From contig JANXYC010000113.1 in NCBI GenBank assembly GCA_025350305.1, positions 1 to 33,045 on the forward strand: a stretch of 33,045 nucleotides of DNA, given 5' to 3'. This DNA comes from Cyclobacteriaceae bacterium. Its GTDB lineage: Bacteria > Bacteroidota > Bacteroidia > Cytophagales > Cyclobacteriaceae. The translations under genes were made by a program, and so were the position numbers. Below, in pieces: positions 15,787-25,102 of this stretch. Each line of letters opens with the position of its first letter. The first letter of the stretch is position 1. Under the pieces are notes generated by a model. That model saw nothing but the letters and a program-made list of their open reading frames with translations. It searched no databases and had not been told where the DNA came from.

Positions 15787-18051
15787 ATGAAAGACCTTTT
15801 GTCCGCTGCCGCTCAATTCATAAACACAACCTCAGGCCACATTTTTCTTACGGGCAAGGCTGGCACGGGCAAGACTACATTTTTAAAGAACCTTGAAAAT
15901 CTCACACATAAATCACATATCGTCGTCGCGCCAACGGGTATCGCTGCGTTGAATGCCGGCGGCGTCACCATCCATTCACAGTTTTTATTGCCCCCGGTTA
16001 CATTTCTGCCTGATCGTTTTCTGCCCGATGACTTTACCGACGGCGGAAAATTCATTAACCAAAATACATTGGCGCGGAAGCATCCCCTGAACAGTGCCCG
16101 TAAGCAAGTACTCCGCTCAATTGATTTACTGGTAATTGACGAAGTGAGCATGTTACGGGCCGATCTGCTTGATGCCATCGACTATCGCATGAAGGCCGCC
16201 CGCGGAAATTTCCGCCAGAGCTTTGGTGGAGTGCAGGTACTCTTCATTGGCGACCTGTACCAGTTACCGCCCGTGGTAAAAAACGAAGCGTGGGAAACCC
16301 TCCGTCGCTATTACAAGAGCGCCTGGTTTTATGAGGCGAAGGTGTTACAAGATGATTCGCTGATCTATATTGAATTGGACAAAATCTTCCGGCAGCACGA
16401 TCCTGCGTTTATCCACATCCTTAACAACCTCCGCAATAACACCCTCACCCCGGAAGATATTGACGCACTCAACAAGCATTACAAAACGACCGACGAAATC
16501 AGTAACCTTCGCGAAGTGATCGCCCTCACCACGCACAACTACAAGGCTGACGAGCTTAACCAAAAAGAACTGCGTAACCTCACAACTCCGTCACATTTTT
16601 TTGACGCCCGTATCGAAAGTGATTTTCCAGAAAGTATGTATCCCGTACCGCTGCGAATAGAGCTCAAGGAAGGCGCGCAGATCATGTTCGTACGCAACGA
16701 CAACGAAAATAAAATGTATTTCAACGGGAAACTGGCCACGGTAAAAGAGATTTCCAATAGCGATGTTTGGGTTGAAATGGCCGGTACCCACACACACTAC
16801 CAACTGAAACGCGAGCGGTGGGAAAATAAGAAATACACGGTAAACGAAGTCACACGCGACCTTGAAGATGATGTGATTGGTGCGTTTGAACAATATCCCA
16901 TCAAACTAGCCTGGGCCATCACCGTTCATAAGAGCCAGGGCCTAACATTCGACCAGGCAATTATTGACGTGGGGCAGGCCTTTGCCGATGGACAAGTGTA
17001 TGTGGCGCTATCGCGGCTGCGAACCCTGGAAGGACTAACCCTGCGCACACGCATCCATTCATCTGTCATCAGCACCGACCAGCAGGTGGTGACTTTCGCA
17101 CAAAGCAACCACCGGCCTGATCAATTGGGCGAGGTGATGAAAGAGCGGCAACTACAATTCATCCGGCAACTGCTTAACAAAACCTTCGACTTCACTATAC
17201 TCATTAAAGACATCCGCTACGTTCAAAAAGAACAAGCCGCAGAAGGTTTTACTGAAGCTACTATGAAACCCGTGCTTGAACAAATTGCAGCAGCGCTGGA
17301 AGCCGAGCACACCAACACCGAAAAGTTCAGACAGCAATTGACAGTCTTGCTTAACACCAACGACTCAGCACAGTTGGTGGAGCGGATCCGCAAAGGAAGC
17401 GCCTACTACAAAGCCCACCTTATTCAAAATATAAAGACCCTCATACACCACCTTGAAGCCATGCGGCAACGCAAGCGCGTAAAAACGTACGTGAACCAAC
17501 TCACTGAACTCGACCAGGCGATGACCAAAAAATGCGAAGAGGTGGACAAGGCCGCCTTTCTCACGGAAGGTATTTTGAACGGTCACGAAAAATTTGAGTT
17601 CAGCACCCTCACCCGGCAACGAGCAGAAGAGCGTAGCGCACTGCTCGCCGAAATCCGCAAAAAAGTGGAGACAGAAAAGCCACCCGCCCGCAAACGGAAA
17701 CCGCGCAAGGAGCGCCGGTCTGCCGACAGCCTTGGAAAATCCAAAAGTCCAGACGACCGCAGCACATACGATATCACGTTAGACCTCCTCAACAGCGGTA
17801 TGACTGCCGGGCAGATTGCCAGGGAACGCGGCCTTGTCACTGGCACCATCGAAGTTCACCTCGCCAAGGCCGTGGAGACCGGACGGGTGAGCATTTTCAA
17901 ATTTATGACCGAAGAGTCCGTCATGGAGATTATCAACGCCCGTCGCCAACTTCCCGAAGGTGCTACTTCAAAAGAACTGTATGACAGGTTGAATGGAAAA
18001 TTTGGCTACGGTCAATTACGCGCTGCCGTGGCCTATTCAAAGATAAGTTGA
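15787..18051 (+). CDS. Pif1/RecD-like SF1 helicase with C-terminal HTH
   Basis: A 754-residue ATP-dependent DNA helicase. Walker A is GKAGTGKT (residues 23-30), Walker B is LLVIDEVSML (about 114-123), motif III is GDLYQLPPV (155-163), and the C-terminal RecA domain carries AWAITVHKSQGLTFD and YVALSRLRTLEGL, as in Pif1/RecD2 enzymes. After a charged linker rich in Lys, Arg and Pro (about residues 625-660), the last 100 residues include a helix-turn-helix (TAGQIARERGLVTGTIEVHL) like that at the end of some RecQ proteins (HTH_40 type). ATG 15787 is preferred to TTG 15730, since the 19 extra residues look unlike the family. It probably acts in replication or repair and appears monocistronic. Confidence 0.9.
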   Translation: MKDLLSAAAQFINTTSGHIFLTGKAGTGKTTFLKNLENLTHKSHIVVAPTGIAALNAGGVTIHSQFLLPPVTFLPDRFLPDDFTDGGKFINQNTLARKHPLNSARKQVLRSIDLLVIDEVSMLRADLLDAIDYRMKAARGNFRQSFGGVQVLFIGDLYQLPPVVKNEAWETLRRYYKSAWFYEAKVLQDDSLIYIELDKIFRQHDPAFIHILNNLRNNTLTPEDIDALNKHYKTTDEISNLREVIALTTHNYKADELNQKELRNLTTPSHFFDARIESDFPESMYPVPLRIELKEGAQIMFVRNDNENKMYFNGKLATVKEISNSDVWVEMAGTHTHYQLKRERWENKKYTVNEVTRDLEDDVIGAFEQYPIKLAWAITVHKSQGLTFDQAIIDVGQAFADGQVYVALSRLRTLEGLTLRTRIHSSVISTDQQVVTFAQSNHRPDQLGEVMKERQLQFIRQLLNKTFDFTILIKDIRYVQKEQAAEGFTEATMKPVLEQIAAALEAEHTNTEKFRQQLTVLLNTNDSAQLVERIRKGSAYYKAHLIQNIKTLIHHLEAMRQRKRVKTYVNQLTELDQAMTKKCEEVDKAAFLTEGILNGHEKFEFSTLTRQRAEERSALLAEIRKKVETEKPPARKRKPRKERRSADSLGKSKSPDDRSTYDITLDLLNSGMTAGQIARERGLVTGTIEVHLAKAVETGRVSIFKFMTEESVMEIINARRQLPEGATSKELYDRLNGKFGYGQLRAAVAYSKIS

Positions 18052-18093
18052 TCGATTGAATTTTATCACAACAAAGAAATCACATTAATCAAA

Positions 18094-18474
18094 TCAATTC
18101 CCGTAAGCCAATCTCATAAATTCCAGTACTTCTTCGTTCACATCTTCGCAAATACACATCCGAAAGTGGTGATTGAACTGTCTGACATCACCCGGTACCT
18201 GGGCAATTTTCTGAAAGCATAAATTATTCGGATACGATTTTTCAAAGGGGAAAACGACATGAATAAAGTCTTTGCCAAGGTGTGTAACGTAGGCGATACG
18301 TTTCCGTTATGAGGCTATCGCAATCATGGCTTTAGCCGGGTGCAAGGTTATTTTGCCGATTTTGTTGTAATGTTTTATGAAGTGATTGAACAGCGCTATC
18401 GTGTGATCTGATTTTTCATGGAGGAAATCTTCCAGTGTTCTATCCCTACCAGAAGAAGTTTGCTTACGGCTCAT
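18094..18474 (-). pseudogene. DUF5655-like protein gene with internal stop codon
   Basis: The minus strand is open from ATG 18474 (MSRKQTSSGRDRTLEDFL) to TGA at 18094-18096 except for one TAA at 18307-18309, codon 56. Before the stop are 55 residues ending ITLHPAKAMIAIAS. After it, 70 residues continue in the same frame: RKRIAYVTHLGKDFIHVVFP, then NLCFQKIAQVPGD, FNHHFRM and EDVNEEVLEFMRLAY. The second part looks like the conserved core of small Bacteroidota proteins of the DUF5655 kind. A single C-to-T change from CAA would explain the stop. No frame loss occurs, so decay is recent or the stop is a sequencing error. Function of the family is unknown to me. Confidence 0.75.
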
Positions 18475-18528
18475 CGGGTATCATTAAATGAATACTAATT
18501 TACTATGGCAACCGAAGGGCTACCTTTC

Positions 18529-19569
18529 TTATTTCTTCACAAAAATACCTTTCGGAAGCATCGCGTGAACTCCTACATTGCCATCTACCAATTGTGTGAT
18601 GTTCACATCAACGGCTACACTGGAGAGCATGTAAGCATCTGCTTGTGATAATTTTTTTTCATCCATCAGGTAGTGTATCATTTCGCGCACTGCGATGCGC
18701 GTAGCGGCGGTAAGGTCCCTGTCACAGCCCATGGTGATGATATGGGTGGCCGTTTCTGCCCGCGGCCAACGCAAAGTCTTGCCTTTGTGTACGACGAATT
18801 GAAGTTCACCTTTCAGTGATGTTTCGATGGCCGTGATATCGACCTCTCCATTTCCCTGGGCGGCATGACCATCGCCGATCTCAAACAGCGCACCTTTCAC
18901 ATGCACGGGAATAAAAAGTATAGTACCTGCAATTAATTCTTTGTTATCAAGATTTCCGGCATGGACCCACGGTGGGGCACTGTTCCAGCGGCCTGCCTCC
19001 GGTGGCGGGGCTACACCCATGCTTCCAAAAAAGGGGCGCAGTGGTATTTCTATCCCGTCGGCAAAGTGCCCCATCATTTTTTCGCGATCCAGGGCGATGA
19101 TCTTCATCTTTCGATCAAAGATTTCATCTGATAAAAATCCGTTCTGCCCAATGGCATTATATCCGTAGGGTATGGCCAGGTCAATGGAAAGAATTCGGAC
19201 CTCCAGCACATCGCCGGGTTCTGCTTCCTCAATATAGATAGGTCCGGTGAGTACATGACCACCGGGTCCACGGTCTTTGATAACTTGCACATCGCGCAAT
19301 TCCTTTTCGACTTGCTCCGCCGGAAGTCCTGCACCTTCCAGTCGCTCGGGGGTGGAGGTAAGAAGGGTGTGTACCTTCAGATAATCTCCGGATTGAATGC
19401 GAAGGGAGGGTGGCATCTCCGACCAGTAGTGACCCCACGCCACTGTCGTTGGAGAAGGATTCAATACATGTGGATTCGATGCAGATCCTTTTTTCTGTGC
19501 TGCTAATGAAAGCGATTGTGCGAAGAGGATAAGAGCTGCGAGTGTTTTGAACGTGGATGCAGAGAGCAT
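18529..19569 (-). CDS. Exported acetamidase/formamidase family protein
   Basis: A 346-residue FmdA/AmdA-type amidase, a family that hydrolyses short amides to acid and ammonia. The N-terminus is a signal peptide (about 1-24, LAALILFAQSLSLAAQ), so this member acts outside the cytoplasm, unlike classic cytosolic formamidase. Family features include GPIYIEEAEPGDVLEVRILS, PFFGSMGVAPP, HAGNLDNKELIAGT, and the metal/active-site region GDGHAAQGNGEVDITAIETS, followed by HIITMGCDRDLTAATR and DAYMLSSVAVDVNITQLVDG. ATG 19569 directly precedes the signal. It stands alone between pseudogenes; the natural substrate cannot be told from sequence. Confidence 0.9.
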   Translation of the reverse strand: MLSASTFKTLAALILFAQSLSLAAQKKGSASNPHVLNPSPTTVAWGHYWSEMPPSLRIQSGDYLKVHTLLTSTPERLEGAGLPAEQVEKELRDVQVIKDRGPGGHVLTGPIYIEEAEPGDVLEVRILSIDLAIPYGYNAIGQNGFLSDEIFDRKMKIIALDREKMMGHFADGIEIPLRPFFGSMGVAPPPEAGRWNSAPPWVHAGNLDNKELIAGTILFIPVHVKGALFEIGDGHAAQGNGEVDITAIETSLKGELQFVVHKGKTLRWPRAETATHIITMGCDRDLTAATRIAVREMIHYLMDEKKLSQADAYMLSSVAVDVNITQLVDGNVGVHAMLPKGIFVKK

Positions 19570-19692
19570 AGCTTCGTTGTTATTAGTTCATCTGTAAGAT
19601 ACCGGAATTTCTCCGATCATGCGGCAGTAGTGCCATTCTCCTAGGCTCTATTCAAATAAGGGCATCTCCGGAAAATGAGTAACGGGAGTTTT

Positions 19693-20095
19693 TTAGACCC
19701 AGCCATGGCGGAAAACGATTTGATAAAAGAATAACAGGAAATGGAAAGGAAAGCTTGTTACATGGAAGAGACGCCAACCGTTAACTGAATAGCGAACAGT
19801 GTCATAGCCGTATTCAATGCCTAAAATACCGAAGCCGGGTGACGATTGAATCTTGCCGATCGAAAGCTTTTTGTACAGGAGAACCATTCACTGTATCGCA
19901 TATAAAGATAGCGGTAAGGGAAGAATTGAAAGTCAATAAGTCTTTTATCCTGGGAGGAAATGGGTTTTTGCTTCTTGCTTCCTCGATCCCCATTTCCATT
20001 TTCGAAATCCAACTATCCAGTACATCGTCGGAGTATTGATTAACCGAAAATAAAATAGCTTCGAGTTGCTTGTTATAAATTTCCTGATCGGTCAG
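19693..20095 (-). pseudogene. Degenerate minus-strand coding remnant, unidentified
   Basis: The minus strand reads LTDQEIYNKQLEAILFSVNQ, then YSDDVLDSWISKMEMGIEEA and RSKNPFPPRIKDLL, stopping near 19814 without a start codon upstream. A second frame (19887-19693) continues with FGILGIEYGYDTVRYSVNGW. The first part has the helical look of an N-terminal region of a Bacteroidota sensor histidine kinase, but this is a guess. It is cut at its 5' side by the plus-strand MFS remnant near 20090 and shifts frame around 19830-19880. I treat it as gene debris. Confidence 0.35.
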
Positions 20096-20416
20096 TTGCT
20101 GTGCGGCCCGTTACTTGACCGGTTTGGAAGAAAACGGCCATTGGTTATTGGGCTGATACTATATATACTGGCTTCCATTGGGTGCGCAGTGTCTACCTCC
20201 ATCGAAACACTCATTGCCTTCCGGCTACTACAGGCCCTGGCATCGGCGATGGTGGGTTTACTGGGCCCTCAAACGGCCATTCCCATGGCTGTCGTTATGG
20301 CTGTTTGTACTTCCTTCGGTTTGATGATCTTGTTTATTGGCAGAAGAAAAAATTTATATAAAGTCAAAAAACAGGATATTGAAGAGCAAGCCCTTGATAT
20401 GATTGAAAAATATTAG
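20069..20416 (+). pseudogene. MFS drug-transporter remnant with large internal deletion
   Basis: The frame encodes helices 2-3 of a Bcr/CflA-like major facilitator, with the motif A loop GPLLDRFGRKRPL and the following helix IGCAVSTSIETLIAFRLLQA. It then passes directly into what looks like the last helices of such a protein (LASAMVGLLGPQTAIPMAVV, LMILFIGRRK). About ten helices are missing, and helix 1 is absent upstream. The junction lies near CAGGCCCTGG (20231-20240), where RLLQAL and ALASAMVG overlap, as expected for a deletion between short identical sequences. Not a functional transporter. Confidence 0.75.
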
Positions 20417-20544
20417 CCCTGGTCCTGCACCCTGCCGAAGATATTCCAACCCAACGCCGGTTTCGAAAGTAGATCGATTTTCGGTTTTACAGGCAACAAT
20501 GTCCTGAACGTTCATCGATGCGTGGGCCATTTTTCAACCCTTTA

Positions 20545-20982
20545 TTACTTCCCGATATCCTCATTCCAAAGGGCAGGATTATTCCGGATAAATTGTTTCA
20601 TCAATTCCTTGCATTCCGGGCTGTCAGCCACGATCACTTCCACGCCTCTTTCTTTCAGCAATGATTCGTCTCCCAGGAACGTCTCATTTTCACCAATCAC
20701 CACCTTGGGTATTCCATACAACAAGATCGCACCGCTGCACATGGGGCAGGGAGACAGAGTGGTGTACAAGATGCATTCCCTGTAAACGGAAGCGGGCTGT
20801 CTGCCGGCATTCTCAAAGGCATCCATTTCTCCATGGAGCACGACGCTGCCTTTTTGGATTCTTCTGTTATGGCCTTTGCCCAGGATTTTACTGTTATGCA
20901 CAATGACGGATCCGATGGGTATTCCACCCTCCGCAAGCCCTTTTTTTGCTTCGCTGATTGCTTCTGTCAGGAACTTGTCCAT
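20545..20982 (-). CDS. Cytosine deaminase, yeast Fcy1-like
   Basis: A 145-residue zinc-dependent deaminase of the small CDA-fold type. Zinc ligands and the proton shuttle are visible: His50 and Glu52 in HGEMDAFENAG, and Cys79 and Cys82 in SPCPMCSGAILLYGIP. The N-terminal GLAEGGIPIGSVIVH and C-terminal segments (VVIGENETFLGDE, RGVEVIVADSPECKELM, NPALWNEDIGK) match the fungal-type cytosine deaminase pattern rather than bacterial CodA, tRNA adenosine deaminase or guanine deaminase. It converts cytosine to uracil plus ammonia in pyrimidine salvage. ATG 20982 is the start, and the gene faces away from aceB. It appears monocistronic. Confidence 0.88.
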   Translation of the reverse strand: MDKFLTEAISEAKKGLAEGGIPIGSVIVHNSKILGKGHNRRIQKGSVVLHGEMDAFENAGRQPASVYRECILYTTLSPCPMCSGAILLYGIPKVVIGENETFLGDESLLKERGVEVIVADSPECKELMKQFIRNNPALWNEDIGK

Positions 20983-21186
20983 TTCTTCTTAATGACGTAT
21001 GATATTTGATAATGGTTCAAATTTAAGCATAAAGCGCAGTTCAGTCTATAGTTCAATGTCCTGATGCAGCTGATCAACAGGAATTAAAAAATATTTTTTC
21101 CTTTTTTCAAAAATATTAGCATAAAACGGAGACTTTTTTGTCAGTAAGCTCATCGGTGGCACAGTATTTTTAAGAGTGTGAATTCA

Positions 21187-22785
21187 ATGGAAATACTCAC
21201 AGAACAAACGATTGAAGGTCTTCAAATTAAGGGTTTTTTGCATGCCGGCTACAAAAACATTCTGACCCATGAAGCACTGCAATTTGTAGCATCACTACAA
21301 CGGCAATTTAATTCAATGCGTCTGCAGTTACTCAGGCGGAGGAAGGAAAGACAAAAAAGTATTAACCTGGGCGAACTTCCCAAATTTCCACCGAATAGTT
21401 TATTAATAAGAGAAGGTGAATGGAAGGTTGCCGCGATCCCGGCATGCCTGCAAGACCGTCGTGTCGAGATCACGGGGCCGGTTGACCGGAAGATGATCGT
21501 CAATGCATTGAACTCCGGTGCAAAAGTCTTCATGGCTGATTTTGAAGACTCTACTTCCCCAACCTGGGAGAATGTGATGGAGGGTCAGCTCAATTTGTAT
21601 GATGCGGTCCGTAGGCAGGTGGACTTTGAGTTGCCCGATGGGAAAAAGTATAAGCTCGATGACCAGACCGCCGTCCTAATGGTGCGCCCCCGCGGTTGGC
21701 ACCTGGAGGAAAAACACTTTCTTATTGACGGTGAACCTGCATCCGCTTCCCTGTTTGACTTCGGATTGTTTTTCTTTCACAACGCAAAAGTATTGGCCTT
21801 ATCGGAGAAAGGGCCGTTCTTCTATTTACCCAAACTGGAAAATTCGCGTGAAGCAAGGCTCTGGAATGATGTCTTTATTATCGCTCAGGACTTGATTCGG
21901 ATACCCCGCGGTACAATTAAAGTAACGGTGTTAATCGAGACCATTCTTGCTGCATTTGAAATGGAAGAGATCATTTACGAACTGCGTGAACACCTGGCGG
22001 GTCTAAATGCGGGAAGATGGGACTATATCTTCAGCATCATAAAAAAGATGAGGCGCCATCCCGATTTTATTCTTCCCGATCGTTCTCGAGTAACAATGGC
22101 CGTGCCCTTCATGCAGGCATACGCCCAGCTCCTAGTCAAAACCTGTCACAAAAGAGGTGCGCACGCCATCGGTGGCATGTCGGCGTTCATTCCCAGCAAA
22201 GATGAAGCCATCAACGCAAAAGCATTCGAACAAGTACGGGCCGACAAGGAACGTGAAGCCGGTTTCGGCTATGACGGTACGTGGGTGGCCCATCCAAAAT
22301 TAGTAACAGTAGCCAAAGAAGTGTTTGATAAAAAACTCGGAAACAATCCTCATCAGAAACAAGTAATGCTTAAAAGTCTTGCCGTAACGGAGGCACAATT
22401 GCTGGATATCAAAGCGACGGACCGAATTATTACGGAAACAGGTTTCCGAACGAATATAAATGTAGCCCTACAGTACATCGAGTCGTGGTTGCGGGGTGTT
22501 GGGGCGGCCGCACTCTACAACCTTATGGAGGATGCGGCGACTGCCGAAATATCGCGGGCACAACTCTGGCAATGGATCCACCATGAAGGCATTACGCTGG
22601 AAGATGGACGGCCCGTGACGGAAAATTTGTACCTCCAAACAAGAGAAGAAGAATATTCGAAAATCAGCCAGGGCATGAGCGACACGGGGCACCTGCAACA
22701 AGCACGCAGTATCCTGGATGCCCTTGTTGTAAACGAACATTTCGAAGATTTCCTCACGACTAAAGCTTACGAATATCTGGATTAG
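21187..22785 (+). CDS. aceB: Malate synthase A
   Basis: This enzyme condenses glyoxylate with acetyl-CoA to malate, the second step of the glyoxylate bypass. The 532-residue length is typical of the malate synthase A form. Visible motifs include VFMADFEDSTSPTW, the active-site arginine region LMVRPRGWHLEEKH, the signature HLAGLNAGRWDYIFS, AHAIGGMSAFIPS, and the C-terminal catalytic aspartate region YNLMEDAATAEISRAQLWQW. ATG 21187 is preferred over GTG 21178, which adds only three residues; no Shine-Dalgarno helps decide. Isocitrate lyase follows after about 50 bases, so the two are co-transcribed for growth on acetate or fatty acids. The upstream gap of about 195 bases should hold the promoter. 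Confidence 0.96.
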   Translation: MEILTEQTIEGLQIKGFLHAGYKNILTHEALQFVASLQRQFNSMRLQLLRRRKERQKSINLGELPKFPPNSLLIREGEWKVAAIPACLQDRRVEITGPVDRKMIVNALNSGAKVFMADFEDSTSPTWENVMEGQLNLYDAVRRQVDFELPDGKKYKLDDQTAVLMVRPRGWHLEEKHFLIDGEPASASLFDFGLFFFHNAKVLALSEKGPFFYLPKLENSREARLWNDVFIIAQDLIRIPRGTIKVTVLIETILAAFEMEEIIYELREHLAGLNAGRWDYIFSIIKKMRRHPDFILPDRSRVTMAVPFMQAYAQLLVKTCHKRGAHAIGGMSAFIPSKDEAINAKAFEQVRADKEREAGFGYDGTWVAHPKLVTVAKEVFDKKLGNNPHQKQVMLKSLAVTEAQLLDIKATDRIITETGFRTNINVALQYIESWLRGVGAAALYNLMEDAATAEISRAQLWQWIHHEGITLEDGRPVTENLYLQTREEEYSKISQGMSDTGHLQQARSILDALVVNEHFEDFLTTKAYEYLD

Positions 22786-22837
22786 ATAATACCGATAAAT
22801 CAAATTTTAAAACAAACACTAAAAAACAATTTATTTT

Positions 22838-24163
22838 ATGGCAACAAAAGCAGAACGCATCGCGCAGTTGGAGCAAGATTGGAAAACGAATACCCGCTGG
22901 AAAGGGATCAAGCGTCCTTACACTGCGGAAGATGTAATAAAACTATCCGGCTCTGTAAAAATTGAATATTCCCTGGCCCGTTTGGGGGCCATGCGATTCT
23001 GGGAACTGTTGCATCATGAATCTCCGGTCTCGGCGTTAGGTGCGATGACCGGCAACCAGGCAATACAGCAGGTGCAGGCTGGATTGAAAGCAATCTATCT
23101 CAGCGGATGGCAGGTAGCGGCAGATGCGAATCTTGCCGGTCAAATGTATCCGGATCAAAGCCTGTACCCGGCCGACAGTGTTCCGGCTGCGGTGAGAAAA
23201 ATTAACAATGCCTTGTTGCGCGCCGACCAGATCCAGTCTGTGTCGGGAACAGATGAAAACATACACTGGCTGGCCCCGATCATTGCAGACGCCGAAGCTG
23301 GCTTTGGTGGAAACCTGAATGCGTTTGAGTTGATGAAAGCCATGATTGAAGCAGGTGCAGCGGCTGTTCATTTTGAAGATCAGCTTTCCTCTGCGAAAAA
23401 ATGCGGGCACATGGGTGGCAAGGTATTGGTTCCTACACGCGAGGCGATCGATAAATTAATTGCAGCACGTCTCGCCGCCGATGTAATGGGTGTGCCTTCC
23501 CTGATTATCGCGCGGACGGATGCCGATGCAGCAAATCTGTTGACCAGTGATGTCGATGAGCGGGACCGGCATTTTATCCACGGAACACGTACCCATGAAG
23601 GATTTTACAAAGTTAAACACGGAATTGAGCAGGCCATCTCACGCGGTGTGGCGTATGCGCCGTACGCTGACCTGGTTTGGTGCGAGTCATCACACCCGGA
23701 TCTTGGTGAGGCCAGGGAATTTGCGCAGGCAGTGAAAGCCCGCTACCCTGATAAACTCCTGGCATACAATTGCTCACCATCGTTTAATTGGGCACTCAAA
23801 CTGAACACCAACCAGATGTTAACGTTCCGCGAGGAGCTTGCGGCGCTTGGATATAAATTCCAGTTCATAACCTTGGCAGGATTCCATGCCCTGAATACAA
23901 GCATGTTTGAACTTGCAAACGCTTACTTCAACGAAGGAATGCTGGGTTATTCACAATTGCAGGAGCGGGAATTTGCTCTTCAGCAAATTGGCTTTAAAGC
24001 AGTGCGCCACCAGGCCTTTGTTGGCACTGCCTATTTTGACGCAGTACAAGAAACGGTGACTGCAGGAATGGCATCCACGGGAGCGCTGAAAGGATCTACC
24101 GAAGAAGAGCAGTTTCACCAAATTATCATGACGGTGGATGAAAATGAGCGTAAGAGTGCGTAG
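22838..24163 (+). CDS. aceA: Isocitrate lyase
   Basis: A 441-residue enzyme that splits isocitrate into succinate and glyoxylate. The signature KKCGH is present at residues 187-191, with catalytic Cys189. Other family segments are visible: [32 protein letters not shown] for magnesium binding, [27 protein letters not shown] and the C-terminal [15 protein letters not shown]. Length and all catalytic motifs match the bacterial short form. With aceB upstream it completes the glyoxylate bypass. The ATG at 22838 follows an AT-rich leader. Confidence 0.97.
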   Translation: MATKAERIAQLEQDWKTNTRWKGIKRPYTAEDVIKLSGSVKIEYSLARLGAMRFWELLHHESPVSALGAMTGNQAIQQVQAGLKAIYLSGWQVAADANLAGQMYPDQSLYPADSVPAAVRKINNALLRADQIQSVSGTDENIHWLAPIIADAEAGFGGNLNAFELMKAMIEAGAAAVHFEDQLSSAKKCGHMGGKVLVPTREAIDKLIAARLAADVMGVPSLIIARTDADAANLLTSDVDERDRHFIHGTRTHEGFYKVKHGIEQAISRGVAYAPYADLVWCESSHPDLGEAREFAQAVKARYPDKLLAYNCSPSFNWALKLNTNQMLTFREELAALGYKFQFITLAGFHALNTSMFELANAYFNEGMLGYSQLQEREFALQQIGFKAVRHQAFVGTAYFDAVQETVTAGMASTGALKGSTEEEQFHQIIMTVDENERKSA

Positions 24164-24295
24164 TATCTGGATGTCTGATATCCGTTAAATTGATGAATAC
24201 CACATGATCAGGAATCTTTCGTAAAAAACGTGGGAACCTCACCATGATCGACAAACTCTGCTGAACCCTTCGTGGTTCTAACAAAGAGAGTTTCG

Positions 24296-24889
24296 TCATT
24301 TAATTATCCTGAACTTTAGCACAAGCTTCTTTTTCTCCAGGAGCGTGCGCCAGTCAACAAACAACAGCACAAAAATAAGGATCAGTCCCACCACCAATCC
24401 TGTTATCGTTTTCCAGGATACCATCCCTTCCGTGAGGCTGGAGGCATTTTCAGCTGCGTACTTGCCGAGCAGCACAGCCACCATATCGCTGATTAGTTTA
24501 CCGATCATAAAGGGAGGAATTATATAAATTGGTTTCATCTGTGCCATGCCGCCTGCAATAAAAAGTGGAGTGGTGGGTAAGGGCATCAGTGAATACACCA
24601 GTATCGCTGCCTGGCTTTTCCATCCTTTCTGCATCAGCTTCTTTCCCAGGAATTGCACATCTTCATTCTTGGTCTGTTTGAACATTTTACCCGAAAGCTT
24701 CGGAATGTAGAGTGTCAGGATATACCTGCCCAGGATGGAGCCGGCTACACCAATGCCAATCACGGCCCAGATATTCAAGTCATACACGATCTGCAGAAAG
24801 ACCATCACAGTAAACGCTGGGGGCAACGGAAGTGGCACGACGTCCACCAGGAGGGCGCCTATAAAAACTAATGCATACTGCCACCACAT
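24296..24889 (-). CDS. VTT/DedA-like integral membrane protein
   Basis: A 197-residue polytopic protein with hydrophobic segments at about 5-35, 40-62, 95-120, 122-145 and 158-180. Proline-rich re-entrant-type stretches (VVPLPLPPAFTVMVF and YSLMPLPTTPLFIAGG) are like those of the SNARE-associated/VTT domain in DedA and YqaA proteins. Some of that superfamily flip or scramble lipids. The canonical motifs are weak, so the subfamily is uncertain. It ends with a basic tail. It converges on aceA with 132 bases between them, which contain only a poor 5-base stem near 24263-24278. Confidence 0.65.
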   Translation of the reverse strand: MWWQYALVFIGALLVDVVPLPLPPAFTVMVFLQIVYDLNIWAVIGIGVAGSILGRYILTLYIPKLSGKMFKQTKNEDVQFLGKKLMQKGWKSQAAILVYSLMPLPTTPLFIAGGMAQMKPIYIIPPFMIGKLISDMVAVLLGKYAAENASSLTEGMVSWKTITGLVVGLILIFVLLFVDWRTLLEKKKLVLKFRIIK

Positions 24890-25102
24890 GCTTGTATTGC
24901 TTTATTTGATTTCGGATTTTTTGTCGAAATGGTTAGACAAGTACGCCTTCAATTTTGAAAGGTAGTGGATAAGAGTTTGAAATTTGCAAAGGATTAGAAC
25001 ATTATCAAATTTTGACGTACACTCGATCCAGACAAACGGTCGCCCCCGAAGCCACTCCTTGCTATAAACTTATGAGGATTTCAAAATCCTTATTCTGTAT
25101 TT

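Noticed and set aside
20417-20544. Possible 59-residue minus-strand peptide starting near 20527
   Set aside because: The frame runs through the MFS remnant's coding DNA in antisense and has no recognisable signal, helix pattern or motif.
24263-24278. Terminator between aceA and the VTT-like gene
   Set aside because: The stem GAACC/GGTTC has only five pairs and no T-run on either strand.
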